Source of the DNA: Mongoliitalea lutea
GTDB lineage: Bacteria; Bacteroidota; Bacteroidia; Cytophagales; Cyclobacteriaceae
NCBI RefSeq assembly: GCF_014652135.1
Contig: NZ_BMYF01000017.1
Coordinates: forward strand, 1 to 64,000
Reading direction: 5' to 3'
Length of the DNA: 64,000 nucleotides
Below the pieces are notes generated by a model that did not search any database, had not been told where the DNA came from, and saw nothing but the letters and a program-made list of their open reading frames with translations. Numbering within the stretch: position 1 is the stretch's first letter; every line of letters begins with the position of its first letter. Shown in pieces: positions 52,101 through 59,513 of the stretch. The translations under genes were made by a program, and so were the position numbers.

Positions 52101-53432
52101 AAATGCTTTATTTGCTAAAATCTGCTGTTCTCTAAGTTTATCGGTATTGTTAGCCAAGGAACCTAGCACACCTATAACACGACCTCCATCTTGCCCAAGA
52201 TCTCCCAAAGTGGAAGCTAGATCAGTTAAACCTTCTGAGTTTTCTTTTACGCCCTCTAAAACTCTTAAAAATGCCTCATTTGCATCAGCATCAATAAGCT
52301 CTTTGAATGCATCTACTGGCATATTCGCATATTTTGCGTATACATCTGCATTCTTAGCCATGGCCAAAAACAATTTAGAAAGAGCGGTGGTAGAAACTTC
52401 ACTGGTCTGACCTAAACTATCCAAGGTAGCTGCCATACCCATCAAATCAGTGATTGTCATTTTGGCCAACGGACCAACACCAGCCATCCTTCTAGTAAAC
52501 TCGACTATGTAACCTTCATTGGCTGTACTAGCCATGCCTAGCTCGTTGATAGTAGAGCCTACTTTTAAAAGCGCCTGCTCTAATGGGAATTCATCGCTGA
52601 TTTTAAAGATATCAACCAACTTGCCTACAGCAGTAATTGCTGCTTCTACATCTCCCCCGAGGTCTTCTGAAAGTGCAACGCTTATTTGATCAGATGCACG
52701 GACGAATCCAAGTAAGTTATCTGTTCCCTGAATACCCAACTTACCGGCAACACGAGTAAGGCCCAGCAAATCGTTTTGAGCTGTCCTGGTGTCTATCCTT
52801 TTAAGTTCTTCATTCAACTCAATTACTTCTGCCCTTGTAAGGTTCGTAGTCTTCATAACATCAGCAACCTTATCATCAAATTCCGCAAAATCTGAAATAG
52901 CTTTTCGAACTCCTGATATTGCGGCGAATGCACTAGCAAAACCGGCTGTAATTACCCCTATATAATGATTAAAATTTGAAGCAAGACTTTTAATAGATGA
53001 TCCCGTGGTCATCGCTTGGCCATTAAGCTCCCTATACCTAGCAGTAACTTCCCTAAGACGCTGGTCATGCTTTCGCCACTCTTCAGATAATGGAGATGAA
53101 ATATCTCTAAGCCTTCTGACATTATTCATCTCTCTTTTTAGATCAATCAAAGACATCTTATTGATATCGACTTGAGATCGTAATTGCTTAAGCCTAGACT
53201 CGGCCATTGCAAGCGCATCATTTTTTTGTTTGATTGCTTGAGTAACTGCTCGATATGCCTCTGTGTCTTTCTTACCATCAGCCCTCATTTGCTTTTCCTG
53301 CTTCTCTAGGGTTTTAAGCTCGTTATTGGTATCCTTGATAGCACGCTCTAGCTCCCCTATTTCTTTCCTACCCTTATCACCATTGACGATGATATTAAGT
53401 ACAAGGTCTTCGTCTCTTAATTTCTTGCCCAT
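49191..53432 (-). CDS. Phage tail tape measure protein
   Basis: 1413 residues. The N-terminal 110 residues are coiled coil; the TP901-like tape measure core spans about 170-470 (DKVADVMKTTNLTRAEVIEL). Several membrane-like helices cluster near 490-610, and long charged coiled coils fill about 640-1150. The protein fixes tail length and probably forms the DNA-ejection conduit; by the usual 0.15 nm per residue a tail of about 200 nm is expected. It shares one base with the distal tail start and follows the 124-residue gene by 2 bp. Confidence 0.93.
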   Translation of the reverse strand: MGKKLRDEDLVLNIIVNGDKGRKEIGELERAIKDTNNELKTLEKQEKQMRADGKKDTEAYRAVTQAIKQKNDALAMAESRLKQLRSQVDINKMSLIDLKREMNNVRRLRDISSPLSEEWRKHDQRLREVTARYRELNGQAMTTGSSIKSLASNFNHYIGVITAGFASAFAAISGVRKAISDFAEFDDKVADVMKTTNLTRAEVIELNEELKRIDTRTAQNDLLGLTRVAGKLGIQGTDNLLGFVRASDQISVALSEDLGGDVEAAITAVGKLVDIFKISDEFPLEQALLKVGSTINELGMASTANEGYIVEFTRRMAGVGPLAKMTITDLMGMAATLDSLGQTSEVSTTALSKLFLAMAKNADVYAKYANMPVDAFKELIDADANEAFLRVLEGVKENSEGLTDLASTLGDLGQDGGRVIGVLGSLANNTDKLREQQILANKAFEEGTSLTEEFGIKNETAQAKLEKARKGLQNLVVELGEKLMPVMAHSISGFNMLIRILSVLVDFFLKYGKHVAVLTTLFVAYNAILWAVNLNLKENILVTKLKVFWDNAMIAGTQLLAAVQMLLAGNIKGATQAMRVFNSVAKLNPFVLLASVVIAAGLALYAFSKQSTAAEKAQEKLNDVTLQAEKSVVKERLEVEKLIKVAQNKALTDEARTRALQKLNEISPQYFGNLNLETVNTEAAKKATDAYIESLLKKAKIQAAEEQLVELEKKRLEAIMNGQDASLSFGQEVKVGLMRVLGMHTQANMKMFELRKQNREDFEKDMDIQSRILTDFIKENSEKMQQAQSGSVGLPGSPTAAEITTIESLEAKLKELQDQRKRINVENLDELRKNAGEQKKIQDELAKYEIKSAAKVKNETKSKDKKDLERELERQQEFRRKVLESQLSLIDQEKLAFERRLQEAGIFGKKREEMTAEEFAVLQALTKEHYAKLDKLDADALKIELQRNQDNLNEQLRELRIKHNEEFKSIKTMEQARAALQGELSNEALLGLRNMRQAQQELDKMYRRQEEKLLREHLENLQSELIAALDSGNFSGVNLSDSVLSEDEKDVLIDRLNEVREKLSELGLGSGTEIAEDRGLRTSNVDLLGFTPDDWSVFFDNLEAGRMGVEEMVFAAQALGNVWAQYNQFVAAGERRQMQEFERNTRERQDLLKRQLDANIINQDMYNQQSDKLNADLDKKRAVYERNQAKRERNVALMSAIVNTAAAVAKSLPNLLLAKIVGGFGALQIGAILKTPLPEIPGVETGGSFEDVIRSQDKKMFRAKMDFGRRGYVDRPTVIVGENGSEFVANAQAVNNPTVKPVLDAIDTAQRNGSIDSLNLFRILEQNRQLSAAIPGRESGGFVGNTSPGNNSMSMGNIFLPEMMDLLRKNQQLTNALIERLKRPIKADVSLIGKGSLEETQSELTEIQKSANI

Positions 53433-53434
53433 GA

Positions 53435-53809
53435 TTATTTCTGTTCAAGGTCCCGTTTAATACCATCAGCCACCTTATTGGTAAAATCTACCATTAATCG
53501 ATTGGCAATACTGAAGTAGTGCCCAAACACATAGCGGTTATGTATTGGAAAATTCCTACGTTTGATCCTTTGGCCCCTTTTAATCAGAGGCTTTTTCTTA
53601 AGATCCAAAAATCTTTGGTAAGCTTTATGCCTAAATGAAAGAGCACCATCCATTGTATCTTGCTGAGTAACTTTTAATTCCCTGCCCTGAACAAGTTCAT
53701 TGGTGTGAAAATTTAGAAGTCTACGCATCTGAATCAATTGATTCTTTTCCATGCGCTGGGACTCTTCCTGAAGTATCCTTCTTACAAACTCTTTTTTAAT
53801 AATGCTCAC
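53435..53809 (-). CDS. Small phage structural protein
   Basis: 124 residues, basic and helical (ILQEESQRMEKNQLIQMRRLL, KKPLIKRGQRIKRRNFPIHNRY). It lies immediately upstream of the tape measure gene, where tail-completion or tail-assembly proteins are usual. No family recognised. It begins 55 bp after a terminator, so late transcription reaching it must come through or start between. Confidence 0.65.
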   Translation of the reverse strand: MSIIKKEFVRRILQEESQRMEKNQLIQMRRLLNFHTNELVQGRELKVTQQDTMDGALSFRHKAYQRFLDLKKKPLIKRGQRIKRRNFPIHNRYVFGHYFSIANRLMVDFTNKVADGIKRDLEQK

Positions 53810-53864
53810 ATCTATTCAGCTTATTCACGAAGCTATATCTATGTGACTACTAGAGAAAGGACAT

Positions 53865-53887
53865 AAAAAAACCTGCAATAAGCAGGC
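53865..53887 (-). terminator. Rho-independent terminator after the RNA candidate
   Basis: On the minus strand CCTGC-TTATT-GCAGG is followed by seven T residues. It ends a transcript coming from the right, directly after the RNA candidate at about 53904-53977, and just before the 124-residue gene. Confidence 0.8.
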
Positions 53888-53903
53888 TATTTGATAATTA
53901 AAG

Positions 53904-53977
53904 TGGTGGACGGAGTTGCTAGGTACATCAATGAATGATTAAACCCCGGGACCTTACGGTTAACCGACTCCGACCAT
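53904..53977 (-). ncRNA. Candidate structured RNA with partial tRNA-like features
   Basis: On the minus strand this roughly 74-nt segment is enclosed by a 10-bp stem with one mismatch (TGGTCGGAGT and ACTCCGTCCA), ends in CCA, and contains the palindromes CGGTTAACCG and CCCGGG. The order GTCGGTTAACCGTAAGGTCCC, then GGGGTTTAATC recalls the anticodon-to-T-arm half of tRNA-Asn(GTT), but no complete cloverleaf can be drawn (no pairing T stem, no normal D arm). A rho-independent terminator follows 17 bp later. It could be a degraded or unusual phage tRNA, or another small RNA. No open frame covers it. Confidence 0.45.
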
Positions 53978-54390
53978 ATTATAAATCGTTAAGAATTCAG
54001 AGTCCAAAGGTAAACAAAAGACTGTTTACATTGGTGGGATTCTTCCTAGTAAGGTGGGATTTTTTTGGGGCTTGAGTATGATGATATCATATATCCTGAT
54101 TTTTCAAAGGGCGTGCAATTGCAAAGACGGGGCAGGGCGGAGTCGGGGTCAATCTAAAGCCAAGAAAAACGGAGTTTTTTCCCAAATAGATAAAGAGCTA
54201 TTTTCCAATGATTTAATTTATTTTCATTCTAAACAACAAGGCGTTTTTTAGCCGTTTTAAGACGCTTTTTTGCCTTTTTATAAATTTTTTAATGAAAAAT
54301 ACTTTTAGATGGATTATAGAAAACTTTTGATTCAAATACAAAGAAATTCAAGACCTAATCACCTATAAATGAGATTTTTATCTAAAAAAA

Positions 54391-54425
54391 ACACTTGCAA
54401 AAGTGTAAATATACTGTTATATTTA
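54391..54425 (+). promoter_or_regulatory. Promoter with overlapping operator for the ArdC-RadC pair
   Basis: TTG at 54395-54397 and TATATTTA at 54418-54425 (7 of 8 to TAnnTTTG) are 20 bp apart. The perfect inverted repeat ACACTT-GCAA-AAGTGT (54391-54406) covers the -33 part, which suggests control by a dimeric repressor. The first start codon is 36 bp downstream. The rest of the gap (53978-54390) shows a GGTGGGATT duplication near 54040 and AT-rich DNA but no gene. Confidence 0.55.
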
Positions 54426-54460
54426 TATATAATTAATCAACAAACAAACGCTAAAACATC

Positions 54461-54907
54461 ATGAAGGACCAGACCAAAACCGCCGAAATTCTGCCAAAAG
54501 AAAAAAAGGCTATGAATCCAAAAAGAGAGCAGCTAATTATAAACTCAATTGCTGCAAAAGCCATTCGTCAAGCAAAAGTTGATGAATCAACCACAGCCCA
54601 GGAAGCAATTTTTTGGACATCCAAAACAGTCAACTACATGCTAATCCATCACGTGTACGACACCCAGGGAGCAACCGAGCTAAACACTTTCCACCAATGG
54701 AAAGAAAAAGGTGCCACTATCAAAAAAGGTGCGCAAGGCTTTGCGATATGGGGCCAACCAATCAACAAGCAGAAAAAAGAAGGAACCGGAACACCGGACC
54801 CGGAAAACGATTTTGAGTTTTTCCCGATGTGTTACCTTTTTTCTGATTTACAGGTAATCATTTCCAAAGAAGAAGACAAAACCGATTTTCAAACCGTAAA
54901 CGTTTAA
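54461..54907 (+). CDS. ArdC N-terminal domain-like protein
   Basis: 148 residues. The segment ATELNTFHQWKEKGATIKKG and QGFAIWGQP (about 66-95) matches the ArdC N-terminal single-strand-DNA-binding-like domain (DUF1738 type). Full ArdC proteins are about twice as long and add a zincin protease domain; that part is absent here. ArdC proteins protect incoming mobile DNA. The gene is 4 bp before the RadC-like gene, under a repressed-type promoter, and runs against the late operon. Confidence 0.75.
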   Translation: MKDQTKTAEILPKEKKAMNPKREQLIINSIAAKAIRQAKVDESTTAQEAIFWTSKTVNYMLIHHVYDTQGATELNTFHQWKEKGATIKKGAQGFAIWGQPINKQKKEGTGTPDPENDFEFFPMCYLFSDLQVIISKEEDKTDFQTVNV

Positions 54908-54911
54908 AACT

Positions 54912-55556
54912 ATGAAATTGAGAGAACCAATCGAAAAAATGTTACTGAGAGGAAAAAGCGCTTTGACCGATGCGGAACTGATAGCAATTTCAGCTGGTAT
55001 CCCGATAGAGACAGCAAGGGAAATTTTGATATATGTTAATTTTAACCTCCAAGAAATCCCACGTTTATCAATCGGAACGCTTAAAAAGTTTAAAGGTATA
55101 AGCGAATCAAAAGCCGTTGCCATTGTATCAGCTTTTGAACTTGGAAGAAGAAGAAGCTTAATAAATGAAAGCCCAAAAAGATTTAAAATATTTAGTTCAG
55201 CAGATATATACCAGTATATGAAGCCTGATTTATTGGATGAAGTCGTAGAGTATTTTTATGTAATCCTTTTGAACAGGCAAAACTATGTAATTAAAAAGGT
55301 AATGATAAGCCAAGGCGGGACAGCTGGAACCGTTGCAGACCCGAAACTGATATTTAAACATGCTTTGGAATCATTGGCTAACTCAATAGTATTGGTACAT
55401 AACCACCCTAGCGGAAACGTTAAACCATCAGAGCAGGACCGAAGACTGACAAACAAAATTATTGAAGTCGGTAAAAGTTTGGAATGTCCAGTTTTGGACC
55501 ACATGATTTTTACAGATTGCGCATATTTTTCTTTTGCGGATGAAGGCTTGATTTAA
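54912..55556 (+). CDS. radC: RadC-like JAB-domain protein
   Basis: 214 residues. An N-terminal helix-hairpin-helix region (about 1-90, LSIGTLKKFKGISESKAVAI) precedes the JAB/MPN domain with the metal motif HNHPSGNVKPSEQD (about 160-173) and HMIFTD. RadC-like proteins are common on Bacteroidota mobile elements; a repair role is traditional but not settled. It lies 4 bp after the ArdC-N gene and probably shares its promoter. Confidence 0.88.
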   Translation: MKLREPIEKMLLRGKSALTDAELIAISAGIPIETAREILIYVNFNLQEIPRLSIGTLKKFKGISESKAVAIVSAFELGRRRSLINESPKRFKIFSSADIYQYMKPDLLDEVVEYFYVILLNRQNYVIKKVMISQGGTAGTVADPKLIFKHALESLANSIVLVHNHPSGNVKPSEQDRRLTNKIIEVGKSLECPVLDHMIFTDCAYFSFADEGLI

Positions 55557-55708
55557 AAACCTGTTTAAGTGGAAACTAATCTTTTATTAGATGGTTTCCG
55601 CGCGCTGGAAGCGGCATTTTCCCAGTAGTGCTTTCCAGAGAAAATTTTTATCCCTATAAAAATCTGTACTAACATACAGGCACGAATGGGAAAATTATTT
55701 GTTTGACT

Positions 55709-55766
55709 ACTTTTTAACTGCCTAGATTGCCCTATAAATTACCTTAACAGTAGGCAGCTAAAAAGT
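55709..55766. terminator. Long inverted repeat between convergent genes
   Basis: ACTTTTTAaCTGCCTA (55709-55724) and TAGGCAGcTAAAAAGT (55751-55766) pair over 15 of 16 positions around a 26-nt spacer. It lies between the RadC-like and HicA-like genes and may terminate both. The stretch before it (55557-55708) has a second hairpin (CTGGAA...TTCCAG near 55606-55640) and no gene. Confidence 0.5.
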
Positions 55767-55777
55767 TTGAATACATG

Positions 55778-56011
55778 CTAACAATTCTCTTCAACCCATT
55801 TCAAGAATTCTTCAAAAGTAACATCCATTGTCATTAAATTTGTCTTAATATGAAACTCTGGAACCTCTTTATGGTGGCCATGAAAAGTAATGGTCCGAAA
55901 GCAATTAGGACATTTCCAATGTTCATGAGAAGATTTTGTTCGATTATATAAGCAACCTTTACTTTCTAAAAATTTTCTCCAACAAACAGTTTTTATTTGT
56001 TTTTTACCCAT
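55778..56011 (-). CDS. hicA: HicA-like toxin of a type II toxin-antitoxin system
   Basis: 77 residues. The pattern FLESKGC...SSHEHWKC...RTITFHGHHKEVPEFHIK...TFEEFLKWV matches the HicA double-stranded-RNA-binding-like fold, with the catalytic histidine expected in SSH near residue 29. A CPNC pair near 35-38 is unusual for HicA and may bind zinc. HicA toxins cleave mRNA. The start shares a base with the HicB-like stop, so antitoxin comes first, the less common order. Confidence 0.75.
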   Translation of the reverse strand: MGKKQIKTVCWRKFLESKGCLYNRTKSSHEHWKCPNCFRTITFHGHHKEVPEFHIKTNLMTMDVTFEEFLKWVEENC

Positions 56012-56382
56012 TAAACCGCAAACTCTTTATTTACAATTTCGGTATCCTCTGGCAAATTAAATTCATTTAAAAAGCCATCTTTATCTACATAAGAATCAGA
56101 ATAAAATTGCTTTCTTAAGTGCTTGTTTCTTTTCCAACCCATAGATTCCAATTCTTTCATTCCATCCGATGGATTATTTATAATATTTGAGAAATATTCC
56201 TTTAGATAAACTTCAAAGAATGATGTTTCTGCTTCTTCTTTTGTTAAACCGTAAGATGAAATATCAAGTGCGGGTGCATAAAAAACCCAATAACCATCAT
56301 TCTGAAAAAAAACTGCTTCAAAAGTACCAGTAATAGTTCTTGCTTTCAAGTCTATCTTGAGAGAATTACCTTTAGCTGTCAT
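56011..56382 (-). CDS. hicB: HicB-like antitoxin
   Basis: 123 residues. The N-terminal 60 residues (AVFFQNDGYWVFYAPALDIS, YGLTKEEAETSFFEVY) are the degraded RNase-H-like HicB fold. The C-terminal half (about 80-123) has no recognised DNA-binding helix-turn-helix but could contact DNA. It directly precedes the HicA-like gene. It would neutralise the toxin and help keep the prophage in the lineage. Confidence 0.75.
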   Translation of the reverse strand: MTAKGNSLKIDLKARTITGTFEAVFFQNDGYWVFYAPALDISSYGLTKEEAETSFFEVYLKEYFSNIINNPSDGMKELESMGWKRNKHLRKQFYSDSYVDKDGFLNEFNLPEDTEIVNKEFAV

Positions 56383-56502
56383 AATAAGTAGGGTTCAATT
56401 GTAACTATCGTACAATTATAAACATAAAAACTTTACGAATAGTTTTTCTATACTATTTTTTACCTTTTTCAGGGTATTTTTAAACTCTTTATAAAGGTTT
56501 TC

Positions 56503-56811
56503 TTAACTCATGTATACCCCTATCCTCTCATCAGTCTCAATATCCTTAAAATAGATCCTATCTCCCTCTGCGCATAACTTTTTTACACGTAAATAAATAT
56601 ATGCATTGGCCATCCAAGCATCCGGTGTTTTAGGGTCGGATCCCCAGAGATCCTTGTATAGATAAACAGTATGACCATCAATGACGACAGCTTTTTTCTC
56701 GACCAAAAAATTAAAGCCTTCAACTACTTTTGTAATATGATCAACTTTCTGACCTGCAACCTTCAGCTTTTTCTTAGCTTCAGTTATCTGCTTTTTTATC
56801 TGCTTACTCAT
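56503..56811 (-). CDS. Hypothetical phage protein
   Basis: 102 residues. A lysine-rich coiled N-terminus (MSKQIKKQITEAKKKLKVAG) leads into an alpha/beta segment (VEGFNFLVEKKAVVIDGHTV, YLYKDLWGSD). No family recognised. The start overlaps the preceding gene end by 4 bp. It may be part of the late operon or of the island; it faces the same way as the structural genes. Confidence 0.6.
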   Translation of the reverse strand: MSKQIKKQITEAKKKLKVAGQKVDHITKVVEGFNFLVEKKAVVIDGHTVYLYKDLWGSDPKTPDAWMANAYIYLRVKKLCAEGDRIYFKDIETDERIGVYMS

Positions 56812-56996
56812 TCTGACTTTACATTTACAGGCTGCTTTTCAAAAAACCACCCTTTGTATTCAAATGGAAACTTATACTTTTTGATGTAGTGATAGGAAAA
56901 CTCAGGATGAGCATCACAGAGCAGAACCAGGCTAGTCCAAACCTCTCTTTTTTCTCCTTGACTAAGTAATATGATGTTTTTCAAACTTGCGGCCAT
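56808..56996 (-). CDS. Small hypothetical phage protein
   Basis: 62 residues with no membrane span (VWTSLVLLCDAHPEFSYHYI, KKYKFPFEYKGW). It resembles short proteins seen in Bacteroidota prophages, from memory. It overlaps the next gene by 4 bp. Function unknown. Confidence 0.55.
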   Translation of the reverse strand: MAASLKNIILLSQGEKREVWTSLVLLCDAHPEFSYHYIKKYKFPFEYKGWFFEKQPVNVKSE

Positions 56997-57075
56997 TGGA
57001 TTGATGTTTTAGCAATCTACAAGTTCTAAGCTTTTCAGCTATAAACCAAAATTTAGTGTAAATATTTTATAATAC

Positions 57076-57195
57076 TTACACTATATCAAATCCTACAATC
57101 CTCCCACATCTACTACACACTTTATCCTGGACACGACCATCAAAGGTATTGTCCCGGAAATAGTAATCAGAATGTGAACTGCATGGACCAGCCAT
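57076..57195 (-). CDS. Short zinc-knuckle phage protein
   Basis: 39 residues from the ATG at 57195. The frame holds CSSHSDYYFRDNTFDG and then CSRCGRIVGFDIV: a CxxC near the end with an earlier cysteine and histidine, suggesting a small zinc-binding fold. It overlaps the end of the 142-residue gene by 29 bp in another frame. The same frame is open further upstream, but that part is Ser/Arg/Asp-rich like a wrong-frame shadow, so the short start is preferred. Confidence 0.5.
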   Translation of the reverse strand: MAGPCSSHSDYYFRDNTFDGRVQDKVCSRCGRIVGFDIV

Positions 57196-57595
57196 TCCAC
57201 CCGCCAAAGATATTGTACTCCGGATCGATGGTGATGGATCCTGGCTCCAGTCTCCAGAAGGGCCAGCATCCTTCCTCGGCTGCTTCTTCGATGATGGATC
57301 GGATCTCGATGATGATCTGCTGTGTCTTGTCATATTGATCTATTTCAGCCGTCCGAGCTGCTGACGGATTGGCTTTTTCTATCACAAAAAAAATGGAGCT
57401 GTTCATATCCTCCGAAGCTCCCACTCTCCCAGATCGCTGTGCATTGGGGATGACTGCCACGAGCTGCACACCTGTCTTGCTCTTAAGTCTATTGACTGCA
57501 TGGGTGTCCACTGCCACCAGATGGTAATCTTCCAATCCCTGTACATCAGTCTTGAGCTCATCCAAAAAGGATGCAAATCGCTTGATTTCTATCAT
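57167..57595 (-). CDS. Hypothetical phage structural protein
   Basis: 142 residues, alpha/beta, no signal (FASFLDELKTDVQGLEDYHL). Its place among portal, connector and tail genes suggests a head-tail or tail-completion role. The start overlaps the stop of the 307-residue gene by 4 bp (ATGA). No family recognised. Confidence 0.65.
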   Translation of the reverse strand: MIEIKRFASFLDELKTDVQGLEDYHLVAVDTHAVNRLKSKTGVQLVAVIPNAQRSGRVGASEDMNSSIFFVIEKANPSAARTAEIDQYDKTQQIIIEIRSIIEEAAEEGCWPFWRLEPGSITIDPEYNIFGGWNGWSMQFTF

Positions 57596-58515
57596 TTGCG
57601 TTTAGTTTTGGCTTTTTGTTTGTCCATAGTCCGCTTCATATCCTCCATGTAGAGGAGGATATCAAAGAGTCCTACTTTGTCTGTTTTTTCCAAATCCCCA
57701 AATGGACCTTCTTTGGCGATACCATGCAGCACATAGATCCAATCTCCACCGCTTTTCTTACTGCTCGTGTCTTCGGATTTCGATTTTGGAAAGAGAATTC
57801 TGAAATTAACAGTTGACCCTCCCAAGGTCAAATCTTCTGACTGTATGTACTGGATGCAATAGGTAAACCATAACAATATTACAGTCTTATGAATGCTGCT
57901 GATATTCTTTACCAAAAGGGCATTTTCATGGACTTTATTTCTATTAAATGGTTGTCTTCGAAGTCCGTCAAAATTTTCATGCTTGGATACTTGCTGAAAA
58001 TTGTCACGCTCTGGACGATAAAGACAAGCAATCATCTTACATAGTGTGAGCTCTTCCTTACTCTCAAAGTATTCATTCATGTACTCTATTGCAGCCCTGA
58101 ATTCACCAAATGAAATATCAGCAAGTAAGTGATCTGGACCATGGAGAGTAGCCTTCTTAGTCTGAAAAACAGGATAATAATTGTATACGGTATCATAGTT
58201 GATCTCCAATAATCCTGAATCATTGGATTTAAACAAAAAAGTGATCAGCTCATCACACAAGACATAAATTCTACTGTACTTGTCTAATACTCTATCCTGA
58301 CCTAATATCCGATCTTTGGCGATAGAGGCCCAATCCCTTTTTATTTCCAGTAGAAAATATAAACACCTTACACGAGCCTCATCAACGCTGATAATCCCAA
58401 AAGAAGCCCAGATTGCCTGCTTGAGGCAATAGTTTCTTTGTTCTTCGCTCATCTCATCCCAATGGGAAGGAATTTCGAGCTTGATATCTTTTTCGGGGAT
58501 TTCAAGCGTATTCAT
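57592..58515 (-). CDS. Hypothetical phage late protein (possible tail assembly factor)
   Basis: 307 residues, mostly helical, with a lysine-rich end (DKQKAKTKRK). The N-terminal EKDIKLEIPSHWDEMSEEQR is like the opening of tail-assembly-chaperone-type proteins, but the body is longer and I cannot name a family. No slippery heptamer for a programmed frameshift is seen at its end. It overlaps the 332-residue gene by 4 bp and the 142-residue gene by 4 bp. Confidence 0.65.
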   Translation of the reverse strand: MNTLEIPEKDIKLEIPSHWDEMSEEQRNYCLKQAIWASFGIISVDEARVRCLYFLLEIKRDWASIAKDRILGQDRVLDKYSRIYVLCDELITFLFKSNDSGLLEINYDTVYNYYPVFQTKKATLHGPDHLLADISFGEFRAAIEYMNEYFESKEELTLCKMIACLYRPERDNFQQVSKHENFDGLRRQPFNRNKVHENALLVKNISSIHKTVILLWFTYCIQYIQSEDLTLGGSTVNFRILFPKSKSEDTSSKKSGGDWIYVLHGIAKEGPFGDLEKTDKVGLFDILLYMEDMKRTMDKQKAKTKRK

Positions 58516-59510
58516 GTGCGTGCAAATTTTCTTGAAGGCTTATTCTCAGGAATTAATTGAAATCTCCCGGACTCAGGATCCATGCGCTGCAAAAACAGTT
58601 TAATATCATCCAAGGCCAAATATGCATCTCTAAGCAAGCTACTATGGTGCCACTCGATCACTTCTGTAAGTGCCGGCGTACTTGCAGCTCTGGCACCTCT
58701 ATCAGATTTAAACTGCTGCACTACCGAATCAGGCAACACCTGTAAGCTAAGGCGCTTCACCGCTTTTGACATGACAAAAAGAGGAATAGTCTTTTGGACC
58801 ATCTCCAAAAGTTCCTGAAGCTCATCTGCATTGTCTGGAGGAGTACCGCTACCGCTAACCAGGGAAGATTGCCAAAAAGCCAGCAAAGGAGCATAGAGCG
58901 CTCCAAGTGCTTTTTTGATAGTCTTGGTCTGAACCTCATTGTTCCAGGCTAAGACCGTGTAAAAAAATCTCGGCGACTCATCTATAGGATAAGATTCCTG
59001 AAATACCTTCTCTGAGTTAACAAATAGCTCCCTTGTCAACTTCCGATTATCAGAATTCTTCCATTCTGTGATATTGTTTTCTTCAAGCCAGGATATCAAT
59101 AGATCCACAGTCTTATTGACCTTCAACAAATGCGCCCTATCATCTCGGTCCAGCATCCACTCCCAGGCCATTTTTTCATTTTGATTATCAATGGATACTT
59201 TCCGTCCAGTATCCTGATGAGAGACGAGATTAGATTGATAATAATTGTATGTGGCCAGATAAGCAATAGGCATCTGAAGCATTTGCACCAACTTATTGTT
59301 AATCACATGGTCTGTACTTTCAGATTGGTAATTGGAAGAATTATAATGGTTTAGTGCACGAGCATAAACACCACCACCAACTATCTTTATGATATCTTTC
59401 TCTGCTAGTAACACATCTGTCTCTATCCTGGAAAAATCATTGTTGGCATAGTAGCTGCCTGTCCTGTCTTGAAGCTCCTGAGCTCCTTGATTACTTTTAT
59501 TGAATAACAT
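58512..59510 (-). CDS. Hypothetical phage head-tail connector-like protein
   Basis: 332 residues, almost entirely helical with no membrane span (QGAQELQDRTGSYYANNDFS, LLISWLEENNI). It follows the portal gene by 3 bp, the usual place for connectors, and resembles uncharacterised proteins from Bacteroidota prophages. It does not look like an HK97-type capsid protein. Overlaps the next gene by 4 bp. Confidence 0.65.
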   Translation of the reverse strand: MLFNKSNQGAQELQDRTGSYYANNDFSRIETDVLLAEKDIIKIVGGGVYARALNHYNSSNYQSESTDHVINNKLVQMLQMPIAYLATYNYYQSNLVSHQDTGRKVSIDNQNEKMAWEWMLDRDDRAHLLKVNKTVDLLISWLEENNITEWKNSDNRKLTRELFVNSEKVFQESYPIDESPRFFYTVLAWNNEVQTKTIKKALGALYAPLLAFWQSSLVSGSGTPPDNADELQELLEMVQKTIPLFVMSKAVKRLSLQVLPDSVVQQFKSDRGARAASTPALTEVIEWHHSSLLRDAYLALDDIKLFLQRMDPESGRFQLIPENKPSRKFART

Positions 59511-59513
59511 AGC

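Noticed and set aside
53904-53977. Functional tRNA-Asn
   Set aside because: The anticodon-like part matches in outline, but a D arm and a paired T stem are missing and the acceptor stem has a mismatch, so it is listed only as an RNA candidate.
57196-57333. Longer version (85 residues) of the CxxC micro-gene
   Set aside because: The extra N-terminal residues are a Ser/Arg/Pro/Asp run typical of a shadow frame of the overlapping 142-residue gene.
57580-57620. Programmed frameshift for a tail assembly chaperone
   Set aside because: No X-XXY-YYZ slippery heptamer is present; the genes simply overlap as ATGA.
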